A DNA stretch of 15,880 nucleotides from an uncultured Anaerococcus sp. (GCF_937934665.1 NZ_CALGYW010000115.1:1-15880); one strand, 5' to 3'; counted from the first letter of the stretch, positions 1 to 7,647 are shown. The notes: a model not told the origin generated them from the sequence alone. Program-made: numbers and translations.

Positions 1-25
1 AAAAAAGAGGACCCAACCGGGTCCT
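1..25 (-). terminator. Rho-independent terminator of the acyl-CoA dehydrogenase fusion gene
   Basis: Read on the minus strand, a perfect 7-bp stem (AGGACCC/GGGTCCT, bases 8-14 and 19-25) with a 4-base loop is followed by CTTTTTT running into the window edge. It lies 17 bases beyond the stop codon of the gene at 43-1728. Confidence 0.88.
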
Positions 26-42
26 ACTCTCTAAATTTTATT

Positions 43-1728
43 TTATAGGTTTTTAATTTCTTCGATTAGAGCTGGAACTACTTCGTGGAAGTCACCAACT
101 ATACCGTAGTCACAACGTTTGAAGAATGGTGCTGATTCGTCATTATTGATTACAACAACTTTCTTAGCATCTTCAAGACCTCTTAAGTGTTGGCTAGCAC
201 CTGATATACCGATTCCTATATATAGCTCACCTGCAAATTTTCTACCAGATACACCTATATATTGTCTAAGTGGAACGTATTTTCTAACTTGGGCTGCAGG
301 TCTTGAAGAACCAAGAACTGATCCTGTTACATTGGCAAGTTCTTTTGCCATTTCAAGGTTTTGAACTTCTCCAAGACCCATACCTACAGCTACAACCCTA
401 TCAGCATCTTCAACTGGGCTTTCTAGGTCTACTGCATCATTCTTAAGGTCATATCCGTCAGCAACTAAGGCCTTAACTAATTTTTTAGCTGCTTCTTTTG
501 GATCTCCTGTAAAGATTTGTTTTTTGTCTGTATCTTCTTGCTTAGTTTCTTTGGCCTTTGGTGCTTCTTTCTTAGCATTTTTATCTCTTGGAAGGATATA
601 GCCTGATATAACAAGCTTCATAATTTCATTTGTACCTTCATAAATTTGGGTAATCTTAGCGTCTCTGTAGAATCTTTCTACATCTGATCCCTTGATAAAT
701 CCTGAACCACCGTATAATTGAAGGGCTTCTGATGTAAGTCTTTCAGCAAGGTCTGAAGCGTATAGCTTAGCCATGGCAGCATCCTTACCATATCCCTTAA
801 CATGGGCATCTTTCTTCTTGGCTGCATCGTAGATTAAAAGTCTTGCTGCCTTAAGTTCTGTAGCCATTTGAGCTAGGGTGAAGGAGTTGTATTGGAAACG
901 TCCTATGGCCTTACCAAATTGCTCCCTATGCATAGCATGGTCCATAGCAGATTCGTAGGCACCTTGGGCAATACCAAGAGCTTGAGAAGCTATACCAATC
1001 CTACCACCGTCTAGGATCATCATGGCATATTTGAAACCCTTGTTTAACTCACCAAGGAGGTTTTCTTTTGGAACTTTTACATCTTTAAAGTGAAGCTCAG
1101 CTGTAATTGATGATCTGATACCTAGTTTGTCATATGGCTCTGAGAAGGTAAAGCCTTCAAAGTCCTTATCAACTATAAACATTGATATACCGTGGTTACC
1201 CTTACCTGGTTCTGTAACAGCTGTTACTAGGTAAGTTTGGGCTGCTGGTGCATTTGTGATAAAGATTTTCTTACCATTTAATAGGTAATGATCTCCCTTA
1301 TCTACTGCTGTTGTTTCTGTCACAGCTGAGTCAGAACCTGCATTTTCTTCTGTAAGACCGAACCCACCGATTTGTGTACCATCAACTAGGGGTCTTAGGT
1401 ATTTTTCCTTTTGCTCTTCTGTACCAAATTCATTGATACCCCATGTACCTAGAGATGTGTGAGCTGAGCAAATTACACCAACACCGCCGTCAACTCTCGA
1501 TAATTCTTCTACTGCGATTGCATAGTGTTCATTTGTTAGGCCTGCACCACCGTATTTTTCATCAAATGGGATACCCATAAGGCCCATCTCTCCCATTTCT
1601 TTGACAATATCAGCTGGGAATTCCTTGGTTTGATCAAGGTGGAAAGCAATTGGCTTAACCTTTTCCTCAGCAAAATCCCTAACGACTTTTCTAAACTCTT
1701 CTAAATTCTTTGGTAAATTAAATGACAT
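43..1728 (-). CDS. Acyl-CoA dehydrogenase fused to a C-terminal ETF-alpha FAD-binding domain
   Basis: This 561-residue protein is about 180 residues longer than a normal acyl-CoA dehydrogenase (about 380). Residues 1-380 are a complete dehydrogenase: the first family signature GLTEENAGSD is near 124-133, the second (YGGSGF...RDAKITQIYEGTNEI) spans about 339-369, and E364 in YEGT is the expected catalytic base. A charged linker rich in K, E and A (about 381-408) follows. Residues 409-561 match domain II of electron transfer flavoprotein alpha: LGSSRPA at 472-478, GISGASQH at 507-514 and the CDYGIVGD end motif. The N-terminal ETF-alpha nucleotide domain is absent. The protein probably oxidises, or in reverse makes, a short-chain acyl-CoA and passes electrons between two FADs in one chain; the substrate is not evident from sequence. 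The start is fixed by TAAGGAGAT eight bases upstream. The gene is divergent from fprA. Confidence 0.93.
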   Translation of the reverse strand: MSFNLPKNLEEFRKVVRDFAEEKVKPIAFHLDQTKEFPADIVKEMGEMGLMGIPFDEKYGGAGLTNEHYAIAVEELSRVDGGVGVICSAHTSLGTWGINEFGTEEQKEKYLRPLVDGTQIGGFGLTEENAGSDSAVTETTAVDKGDHYLLNGKKIFITNAPAAQTYLVTAVTEPGKGNHGISMFIVDKDFEGFTFSEPYDKLGIRSSITAELHFKDVKVPKENLLGELNKGFKYAMMILDGGRIGIASQALGIAQGAYESAMDHAMHREQFGKAIGRFQYNSFTLAQMATELKAARLLIYDAAKKKDAHVKGYGKDAAMAKLYASDLAERLTSEALQLYGGSGFIKGSDVERFYRDAKITQIYEGTNEIMKLVISGYILPRDKNAKKEAPKAKETKQEDTDKKQIFTGDPKEAAKKLVKALVADGYDLKNDAVDLESPVEDADRVVAVGMGLGEVQNLEMAKELANVTGSVLGSSRPAAQVRKYVPLRQYIGVSGRKFAGELYIGIGISGASQHLRGLEDAKKVVVINNDESAPFFKRCDYGIVGDFHEVVPALIEEIKNL

Positions 1729-1775
1729 ATTATCTCCTTAACAAATTATTTTTTTCTTATTTATTTTGCTCTTAA

Positions 1776-1794
1776 TATAATGATACCCATTCTC
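1776..1794 (-). promoter_or_regulatory. Possible Fur-type operator over the promoter
   Basis: The 19-mer GAGAATGGGTATCATTATA on the minus strand agrees with the classical Fur box (GATAATGATAATCATTATC) at 14 of 19 positions by eye. It covers the proposed -10 region, where binding would repress. Single matches of this quality do occur by chance in AT-rich spacers, so this is only a candidate. Confidence 0.25.
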
Positions 1795-1804
1795 ACCCTA
1801 TCAA
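1776..1804 (-). promoter_or_regulatory. Candidate promoter of the acyl-CoA dehydrogenase fusion gene
   Basis: On the minus strand, TTGATA (1804-1799) serves as a -35 box. With a 17-base spacer it is followed by ATTATA (1781-1776), the better-spaced of several AT-rich -10 choices. The start codon is about 45 bases further on. The -10 box is not a strong match, so the exact position is uncertain. Confidence 0.35.
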
Positions 1805-1908
1805 AACATTTTCATGAAATATTTTTTATAAGTCACGAAAGCATTTAATATTAGCCAATTTAGAGTATAGTAAAAATAAAAGAATTATAAAAATTATAAG
1901 GAGTAAGT

Positions 1909-3126
1909 ATGCACAATATAATTGAAGTACTCGATAATATATATTGGGTAGGTGTAAATGACCGTAGAATCAACAGATTCGAAAATATGTTTGAAGTTCC
2001 TAATGGAGTTTCTTACAATGCCTTTGTAATTAAGGATGAAAAAAATGTCCTTATGGACTCTGTAGAAGGAGCTTTCACTAGGCAATACCTAGAAAACGTA
2101 GAAACTGCCCTTGATGGTGAAGAGCTTGACTATATTATAGTTAGCCACATGGAGCCAGACCACTGTAGAAATATCGACTTTATCCTAAAAGAATATCCAA
2201 ACTGTAAATTCGTAGGAAATTCTAAGACCCACAAGTTCTTTGAACAATTCTACAATGATAATTACAAGGATAGGTATGTAGAAATCAAAGACGGAGAAAA
2301 ATTAAATATCGGTAAGAGAAATCTTAAATTTGTCTTTGCCCCAATGGTTCACTGGCCAGAAGTATTCATGACCTATGAAACAACAGAAGGCCTCTTCTTC
2401 TCAGCAGATGCCTTTGGTGCCTTCAATGCAATCGCTGGTAACATCGAAGCAGATAAGGTAATCCACAAGGGTGACTGGTTAGAGCAAGCTAGACGTTACT
2501 ATATAAATATAGTAGGTAAGCAAGGTAAGATGGTTCAAAACCTCTTCAAAAAGGTAGAAGGACTTGATATCAATGCCATCCTTCCACTACACGGACCAGT
2601 TTATAAGGATGCTGATTCAATTAACTTTATCCTTGAAAAATACGGCCACTGGGCAGGCTTTACACCAGAAGAAAAGGGTGTTGTAATAGTTTACTCATCC
2701 ATGTACGGCGGCACCGAACAAGCAAGCGATATCCTCGCAAACTTCCTTGCCCAAGAAGGTGTAGAAGATATAGTCCTATACGACGTATCTGACTGGGACT
2801 ACTCATACCCAATAGCAGACTGCCACAGATTTTCTCACCAAGTATTTGCCCCAATTAACTACAACGCTGGCTTATACTACAAGATGGATGCCTTCCTAAG
2901 AGAATTAGTTGGAACAGGATATAAAAACAGAACAGTATCCTTCCTAAATAACTGGTCATGGGGTGGTAGATCCTTAGAAATATCAAAAGAAATCCTAGAA
3001 CCGGCCAAACTAAACTACATCGGTGAAGATGTAAAAATCAACTCAGCTGTAAAAGAGCCTAATGTTGAAGAACTTAGAGAACTTGCAAAAGTAATAGCTG
3101 AAGATTATAAAAACACAGAAATTTAA
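1909..3126 (+). CDS. fprA: FprA-type flavodiiron protein (oxygen/NO reductase)
   Basis: This 405-residue cytoplasmic protein has the two-domain layout of A-type flavoproteins. The N-terminal metallo-beta-lactamase-like domain (about 1-250) carries the diiron ligand set: H80-x-E82-x-D84-H85 in SHMEPDHCRN, H148 in VHWPE, D167 in SADAFG and H228 in PLHGP. The C-terminal flavodoxin domain (about 255-395) begins with the FMN phosphate loop YSSMYGGTEQ at 262-271. Members of the family reduce O2 to water or NO to N2O at the diiron site, with electrons delivered through FMN, usually from rubredoxin; no rubredoxin domain is fused here. Length is typical. The start is supported by AAGGAGT (1898-1904) four bases upstream. 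The gene is monocistronic and ends in a strong terminator. An O2-protective role is inferred from the family and the anaerobic setting; O2 versus NO preference cannot be read from the sequence. Confidence 0.95.
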   Translation: MHNIIEVLDNIYWVGVNDRRINRFENMFEVPNGVSYNAFVIKDEKNVLMDSVEGAFTRQYLENVETALDGEELDYIIVSHMEPDHCRNIDFILKEYPNCKFVGNSKTHKFFEQFYNDNYKDRYVEIKDGEKLNIGKRNLKFVFAPMVHWPEVFMTYETTEGLFFSADAFGAFNAIAGNIEADKVIHKGDWLEQARRYYINIVGKQGKMVQNLFKKVEGLDINAILPLHGPVYKDADSINFILEKYGHWAGFTPEEKGVVIVYSSMYGGTEQASDILANFLAQEGVEDIVLYDVSDWDYSYPIADCHRFSHQVFAPINYNAGLYYKMDAFLRELVGTGYKNRTVSFLNNWSWGGRSLEISKEILEPAKLNYIGEDVKINSAVKEPNVEELRELAKVIAEDYKNTEI

Positions 3127-3133
3127 GAAAGCT

Positions 3134-3166
3134 AAAACACCTCCAAGTTGGGAGGTGTTTTTTTTT
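3134..3166 (+). terminator. Rho-independent terminator of fprA
   Basis: The stem AAAACACCTCC/GGAGGTGTTTT (core CACCTCC with GGAGGTG) with a 6-base loop is followed by an unbroken run of T. It starts seven bases after the fprA stop codon. Confidence 0.93.
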
Positions 3167-3443
3167 GTCCACTTTGTATAGAGTTTAAAATAAAATACTC
3201 AAAGTTTCTTCAAAATATAATATAAGAATAGAAATGACCTTCATTATATAGATATGGCCCGATATAGGTTCCTAATACTAAAAAGTTTTAAATTTTATAA
3301 AAACTCCACAATATTGTAGGGCTAGGGGAGAGTATAGCATAGAAATCCTTGAAATTCTTATATATTATCATATATATGGCATAAGACCTCATATACTTTT
3401 TAACCTATCTATTCTTAGTCTAGAAATCCCAAGAAAGTTTTTT
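3167..3443. other. Non-coding AT-rich spacer between convergent genes
   Basis: Together with the terminator this makes a gap of about 317 bases between the ends of fprA (+) and the aldehyde dehydrogenase gene (-). I see no credible gene, no convincing terminator for the minus-strand gene, and only short AT-rich inverted repeats such as those around 3355-3375. A 34-codon minus-strand frame starting at 3392 lacks a ribosome binding site. Confidence 0.6.
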
Positions 3444-4811
3444 CTAACCTAGGATTTTTTTAATAAATTTTAACTTCTTGTCCGTATAGGGTGGATATTT
3501 TAAAAAGTTGTCAAAGATCCCAGCCTTTAGTATGCTCTTCCTATTAGAAAAATTCATAAAACCAAAATAACCGTGGTAGCCACCCTGGCCAGAATTGCCT
3601 ACTCCCCCAAATTCTAAATTAGGATTCGCAATTTGCATTAGGCATTCATTGATAGCCCCATTGCCATATTCAATTTCCCTGATGATTTTATCTTCTATTT
3701 TTTTATCACGGGTAAAAGTGTAAAAGGCGAGTGGTTTTGGCATCATCTTGATTTTCCCTAAAATCTCATCAAGATTATCATAGGAAATTATGGGAATAAT
3801 AGGTCCAAAAATTTCCTCTCCCATTACAGGATCGGAAAAGTCGACCTCATCCATTATAGTTGGCCCGATTTTTAACAATTTTTCATCAAATTCTCCACCA
3901 AAAACAACCTTATCCTCGTCGATTAAGCCTAAGAGCCTTACGAAATGATGTTCATTTATAATCCTTGGAAAGTCGGGATTTGCAAAAGGATTTTCTCCGT
4001 AAAAGTTAATAAGATTTAGCTTTATTTCTTTTATTAAATCGATCTTTATCTTTCTATCCACTATGACAAAGTCCGGTGCAATGCAAGTCTGGCCGGCGTT
4101 TACAGTCTTAGCCCAGGCAATTTTCTTAGCTGCCATTTTTATATCAGCAGTCTTTTCAACCAGGCATGGACTCTTGCCCCCAAGTTCTAAAGTTAGTTTA
4201 CTAAGGTGAGGAACTTGCGCCGCCATAATTTTTTTGGCAACAGCAGGACCTCCTGTATAAAAAACATGATCATAAGGCTTATGTATCAATTCATCATAGT
4301 CGAGTTTTTCATTATCTAAATGAATAAAATACTCTTCCCTAAAATTATCCCCGACAATTCTTGAGATAATTTTACTTGTTTCAGTTGATTTTGATGAAGT
4401 CTTTAAAATCACAGTATTTCCACTAGCTATGGCCCCTACAACAGGGCCCAAGCTTAGATTAAAGGGATAATTCCAAGGGGAAATTATAAGAGTAACTCCA
4501 AGAGGTTCGTAAGTATAAAAACTTTTTGCCGGAAGAGTTGTAAGAGATGATTTGACCCTCTTTTTGCTCATCCATTTCCTAAGGTTTTTCTTAGCAAATT
4601 TAATCTCTCCAAGGACAAAGTGATATTCTGTAAGGTAGGATTCAAAATTAGACTTGCCCAAATCTTTTCTCAGAGCATCTAAAATTAAACTTTCATTGTC
4701 TCTTATAGCATTTTCAAGCTTGTCTAATTGTCTCATCCTAAAATCATAAGACTTGGTAAAATTACCAAGAAAAAATTCCCTTTGACTATTAATGATATTT
4801 TCAAGATTCAT
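3444..4811 (-). CDS. Aldehyde dehydrogenase, class-3 (YwdH/ALDH3)-like
   Basis: This 455-residue NAD(P)-dependent aldehyde dehydrogenase would oxidise an aldehyde to the acid. Cofactor-domain motif SPWNYPFNL (111-119) is followed by the lysine of VILKTSS (K137), the general base E209 in LELGGKSP and the nucleophile C243 in NAGQTCIAP. EEIFGP and a C-terminal GGYHGYFGF...FSNRKS segment ending in KYPPYT are typical of the short ALDH3 class, which is often membrane-associated and acts on medium- or long-chain aldehydes. An upstream ATG at 4847 is in frame but has no ribosome binding site. The ATG at 4811 has GAAAGGATAG just before it and matches the usual family start, so I chose it. It lies 54 bases downstream of the small membrane protein gene and is probably co-transcribed with it. 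The natural substrate is unknown. Confidence 0.92.
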   Translation of the reverse strand: MNLENIINSQREFFLGNFTKSYDFRMRQLDKLENAIRDNESLILDALRKDLGKSNFESYLTEYHFVLGEIKFAKKNLRKWMSKKRVKSSLTTLPAKSFYTYEPLGVTLIISPWNYPFNLSLGPVVGAIASGNTVILKTSSKSTETSKIISRIVGDNFREEYFIHLDNEKLDYDELIHKPYDHVFYTGGPAVAKKIMAAQVPHLSKLTLELGGKSPCLVEKTADIKMAAKKIAWAKTVNAGQTCIAPDFVIVDRKIKIDLIKEIKLNLINFYGENPFANPDFPRIINEHHFVRLLGLIDEDKVVFGGEFDEKLLKIGPTIMDEVDFSDPVMGEEIFGPIIPIISYDNLDEILGKIKMMPKPLAFYTFTRDKKIEDKIIREIEYGNGAINECLMQIANPNLEFGGVGNSGQGGYHGYFGFMNFSNRKSILKAGIFDNFLKYPPYTDKKLKFIKKILG

Positions 4812-4865
4812 AACTATCCTTTCAAAGTTCACAGGTTGGTAATTCATATTAGATACTCTATAAAT

Positions 4866-5273
4866 TTAATCTTTTAAAATATCTTTTTCCATCTTTATAC
4901 AAAGGTATATCATTCCTAAAATCGAAGGGATTAATATTATAAACAAACCAACTAAAGGATCATAGATCTTAAAAACTTCACCTAAGAGCATTGTAAAAAG
5001 TGTAAGAGCAAAACCCATTATTCCCAACCTTATTCCAGACCTATACCAATAATTATTTCCATTTATCCAATTAGATTCACTTTTAACGAGCCTTGGGAGA
5101 AGATAATAGGATAGGCCCCTATACTTATATGAACCTAGCCTCTCCCTTCCTCTTTTAAACTCTTCTCTAATATCCTCTGGTGGGTAGGGTTTGGGGTTTT
5201 TTAAAAGATTGTAATTTATCATAATAATTAAAGTATATATTCCTAAAAATATTAGATACAAATTATTGGTCAT
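4866..5273 (-). CDS. Small membrane protein of unknown function, three predicted helices
   Basis: This 135-residue protein matches no family I recognise. Hydrophobic segments lie at about 4-20, 83-101 and 106-126. Between the first and second is a polar, basic and aromatic stretch (KNPKPYPPEDIREEFKRGRE, then several Tyr and Trp residues). The C-terminus (KMEKDILKD) is charged. The start is well supported by AGGAGT four bases upstream. The gene sits between the Nudix gene and the aldehyde dehydrogenase gene on the same strand and has its own candidate promoter. Co-transcription with the dehydrogenase suggests a shared task at the membrane, but nothing in the protein itself shows what that is. 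Confidence 0.75.
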   Translation of the reverse strand: MTNNLYLIFLGIYTLIIMINYNLLKNPKPYPPEDIREEFKRGRERLGSYKYRGLSYYLLPRLVKSESNWINGNNYWYRSGIRLGIMGFALTLFTMLLGEVFKIYDPLVGLFIILIPSILGMIYLCIKMEKDILKD

Positions 5274-5372
5274 AAAAACTCCTATAATGGTTTATATAAA
5301 ATTTTCAAATCTCACCATTTTAATAAATTTGTCTATGATAAAGCAAAAATGGCGGGATAAGATGATTAAATT

Positions 5373-5401
5373 TATATATAAAAGAGCCTATAATATTTCA
5401 A
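5373..5401 (-). promoter_or_regulatory. Candidate promoter for the membrane protein and aldehyde dehydrogenase genes
   Basis: On the minus strand TTGAAA (5401-5396), a 17-base spacer and TATATA (5378-5373) form a near-consensus vegetative promoter. It starts just after the Nudix stop codon and leaves a leader of about 95 bases before the membrane protein gene. Confidence 0.45.
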
Positions 5402-5418
5402 AATGATTCCGAGCCTTA

Positions 5419-5904
5419 TCAGACTCTTTCATCGATAATGATATGAACAAGGCCCATATGGTTTGACTTTAAATATTCTTTCATAAAAGTCGGATAGGCC
5501 TTATATTTTTCAAGTTCGTCGATTGGTATCCAGTGCATGGTCTCTTTTAGGCCATCCATGGTAAAGCTATGGCTATTGAGGTTTTTATTCCCCTTAGGTT
5601 TCATCATGTAATAAAAGCAAATCTCATGGCAGTCTACGCCTTTTAAACTAGAGCTTCCCACAAAGAAATTTTCGTGAATAATAGCCAAATAATCAACTTC
5701 GTATTCTACGCCTGTTTCTTCGAAGACTTCTCTTTTTATGGCTTGTTCAGAACTTTCCCCCAAATGGACTCCACCACCTATGGAATAGTAATAGTCATCT
5801 ACTTCATTTCCCGCAAACAAAACACAATCATCTTCGACTATTATTGCCGCAGCCCTATACCTAAACCACTTATCGCCTTTTCTAAATCCACAATCCTGAT
5901 CCAT
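5419..5904 (-). CDS. Nudix hydrolase
   Basis: This 161-residue Nudix-fold pyrophosphohydrolase carries an intact Nudix box at residues 44-66 that fits Gx5Ex7REUxEExGU: E50, then REVFEETGV at 58-66. The EE pair supplies the Mg2+ ligands. A strand rich in Ala and Ile (about 18-24) before the box and WFRYR at 13-17 are common in small stand-alone members that act on nucleoside diphosphate derivatives. The C-terminal half has MHWIPIDELEKYKAYP, the usual Nudix ending. The substrate cannot be told from sequence. The start is fixed by GGGGAG four bases upstream. A terminator-like hairpin lies only about 45 bases upstream of the start, so its transcription is puzzling (see findings). Confidence 0.93.
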   Translation of the reverse strand: MDQDCGFRKGDKWFRYRAAAIIVEDDCVLFAGNEVDDYYYSIGGGVHLGESSEQAIKREVFEETGVEYEVDYLAIIHENFFVGSSSLKGVDCHEICFYYMMKPKGNKNLNSHSFTMDGLKETMHWIPIDELEKYKAYPTFMKEYLKSNHMGLVHIIIDERV

Positions 5905-5936
5905 CTCTCTCCCCTAACTTTAATTTCAAATTTCTC

Positions 5937-5965
5937 ACAAAAACAAAAATGACCCCTCTGGGTCA
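5937..5965 (-). terminator. Minus-strand terminator or attenuator upstream of the Nudix gene
   Basis: On the minus strand TGACCC/GGGTCA (5950-5955 with 5960-5965) closes a 4-base loop and is followed by TTTTTGTTTTTG. It could end the vanY-ridA transcript about 300 bases after ridA, or attenuate transcription into the Nudix gene. Confidence 0.6.
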
Positions 5966-6268
5966 AGTTTATATTTTATCCTTATAAATTTTTAATCTAT
6001 ACTTTGATATCTTGTAAAATTATTCTTATAAAACGACTTATAAAATAATTTATTTTAAAATCAAATATAAATTCTCTTACAAACCTATTTTACAAGACTT
6101 AATAAAGCGAATGGTTTTAGCGATATTTTTAAAACCTATCCACAAATTCTAAGAATTATTTCTTAAATTTAGACACACTTATCCTATTTTAAAAAATCAC
6201 TTTTTCTAAAACTTGAGATATAGTCGGCTAGTCTTTCCATTTATTTTCTTTCGAAAATTAGGACAAGG
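5966..6268. other. AT-rich intergenic stretch without a supported gene
   Basis: Very AT-rich. It holds a 10-bp inverted repeat CTTGTAAAAT/ATTTTACAAG (6011-6020 and 6087-6096), a direct repeat CTTATAAAA at 6025 and 6037, and a weak minus-strand promoter match TTGATT-16-TATAAG (6064-6037) that could serve the Nudix gene. An 18-codon minus-strand frame starts at 6240 without a clear ribosome binding site. A single DnaA-box-like CTATCCACA (6136-6144) is not enough to suggest an origin. Confidence 0.5.
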
Positions 6269-6640
6269 CTATAGTACAGCTATAGCTTCGATTTCTATTA
6301 CTGCACCCTTTGGTATATTTGCTACTTCTAGGGCAGATCTAGCTGGTTTGTGGTCTCCGAAGAATTCTTCATATACTTCGTTAAAGGCAGCAAAGTCGTT
6401 TACATCATCTAAAAATACATTGCATTTTACTATTTTATCAACAGATGATCCACCTGCTTCTACTATGGCCTTGATGTTTTCTAGGGCTCTTTTAGTAGCT
6501 TTTTTGATATCCATTTCTAGTTCTCCAGTTTCTGGGTCTAGTGGGAGTTGGCCTGATGTGAATATTAAATTATCAGTTGCTAGTCCTTGAACATATGCGC
6601 CTACTGCTTCTGGTGCTTTGTTTGTTTGAATTGCTTTCAT
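6269..6640 (-). CDS. ridA: RidA family enamine/imine deaminase
   Basis: This 123-residue cytoplasmic protein belongs to the YjgF/YER057c/UK114 family, typically homotrimeric. It hydrolyses reactive 2-aminoacrylate-type enamines released by PLP enzymes such as serine/threonine dehydratase. The active-site arginine is present as R101 in KPARSALEV, with the acidic partner E118 in the terminal IEIEAIAVL and N74 in KCNVFLDDV. Length and N-terminus (KAPEAVGAY) are standard for the true RidA subgroup. The start is backed by AGGAGG and lies 8 bases after the upstream peptidase gene, so its ribosome binding site overlaps the end of that gene and the two are surely co-transcribed. The pairing with a cell-wall peptidase has no obvious metabolic logic, except that D-alanine metabolism also depends on PLP enzymes. 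Confidence 0.95.
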   Translation of the reverse strand: MKAIQTNKAPEAVGAYVQGLATDNLIFTSGQLPLDPETGELEMDIKKATKRALENIKAIVEAGGSSVDKIVKCNVFLDDVNDFAAFNEVYEEFFGDHKPARSALEVANIPKGAVIEIEAIAVL

Positions 6641-6648
6641 GTTTCCTC

Positions 6649-7647
6649 CTATGATATCTTTAAAAATTCTTCTAATGTTAAGTTATTATCGTATATTTCC
6701 TTGGCTTTTTCTACCCCTACAAACCTGTAGTGCCAAGCTTGGGCTTTGTGGTGGGTCTTATTTTCCTCACCCTTTGGATATCTTTCGATAAATCCATATT
6801 TATAAGCATTATCTGCTAGCCACTTATATTCTGCTGTGGCTTCAAATTTGTCATTGTATTTAGAGCCTTCTGTAAAAAAGTCAAAGGCTGTACCTGTTTG
6901 GTGCTCGCTTGTACCGGCTACTTCTGAGTCAACCTCTCCTGCATCATACATCTTGCCTTCTAGCTCATAACCTCTATAATCAGAGGCTATCCTTAGGTCA
7001 AGGCCATCCCTTGCCATATCTTGACGCATGGTTTCAAAAGCACGTCTGGCTGTCTTATCTACACCTGGGTCAAAATTTGCTGGTAGCGGATAGGATTCAT
7101 TTACATAAACTATTCCATTTACTACCTTTATCCCCTCACCTTCCCCAGTTTTTGCTAGGCCAAATTTGTTTACATAATAATATGAATCATCTATTTTTAC
7201 TTTGGCAAAGCCATTTTCACTTCCGTAAAATCCTAAATACTGACCTTCTTTGACAAACTTATCTGTCTTTGAATAGTCATTGGGAAATTGGTAGGCATAC
7301 TGGGTTTGCATGCATTTTATGTATGCTATTAGGTCGTCTTGATAAGAACTATCTTCGATTTTTAACTCATCTTCTAAGTCTATATCCTTAAATCCAAGAT
7401 CAGTTGCTATATGGATATCGGAAGTACTTATCTTTTCTTCACTTTCGTCAGCTTCCATTAGTTCTCCTGACGCTATCCTATATTCGCTAGGTCTTCTGAT
7501 TTGATAGTTATCCTCTTGTTGTAGGGCAAACTTCGCCGTTGTAAGGGTCAAAATTGTCCCAAGTCCTAGCAAAAGTGCCTTTTTTCTCCTTCTTTTTGCT
7601 TCACGCCTCTTGCGTCTTTTTAGCTCTCTTATACCTTTGTTTGACAT
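6649..7647 (-). CDS. Membrane-anchored VanY-family (M15B) peptidase with altered catalytic motif
   Basis: This 332-residue protein is homologous to D-Ala-D-Ala/LD-carboxypeptidases that trim peptidoglycan stem peptides. The N-terminus is extremely basic (residues 8-23 are almost all Arg/Lys), followed by a hydrophobic segment at about 24-40: a signal anchor with the catalytic part outside the cell. Residues about 105-170 resemble an SH3-like wall-binding domain. The M15 domain (about 185-325) has the zinc motif SEHQTGTAFD (H249, D256) and the third ligand H306 in WHYRFVG. Where the family normally has E in the ExWH motif, the codon is CAA and gives Q303 (AQAWHYR). This removes the usual general base, so activity may be reduced or altered. 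The start has AGAGGAAG upstream. It is the first gene of a unit with ridA. Confidence 0.88.
   Translation of the reverse strand: MSNKGIRELKRRKRREAKRRRKKALLLGLGTILTLTTAKFALQQEDNYQIRRPSEYRIASGELMEADESEEKISTSDIHIATDLGFKDIDLEDELKIEDSSYQDDLIAYIKCMQTQYAYQFPNDYSKTDKFVKEGQYLGFYGSENGFAKVKIDDSYYYVNKFGLAKTGEGEGIKVVNGIVYVNESYPLPANFDPGVDKTARRAFETMRQDMARDGLDLRIASDYRGYELEGKMYDAGEVDSEVAGTSEHQTGTAFDFFTEGSKYNDKFEATAEYKWLADNAYKYGFIERYPKGEENKTHHKAQAWHYRFVGVEKAKEIYDNNLTLEEFLKIS

Noticed and set aside
3288..3392. 34-codon minus-strand open frame after the aldehyde dehydrogenase gene
   Set aside because: No ribosome binding site, low-complexity AT-driven composition and no recognisable motif.
4812..4847. Upstream ATG adding 12 residues to the aldehyde dehydrogenase
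   Set aside because: No ribosome binding site precedes it, whereas the ATG at 4811 has one and matches the usual family start.
6136..6144. DnaA-box-like CTATCCACA in an AT-rich spacer
   Set aside because: A single imperfect box without neighbouring boxes or dnaA/dnaN genes does not support a chromosomal origin.
6184..6240. 18-codon minus-strand frame beginning MERLADYIS downstream of ridA
   Set aside because: It looks protein-like but is very short, has no convincing ribosome binding site and no continuation in another frame that would indicate a broken gene.
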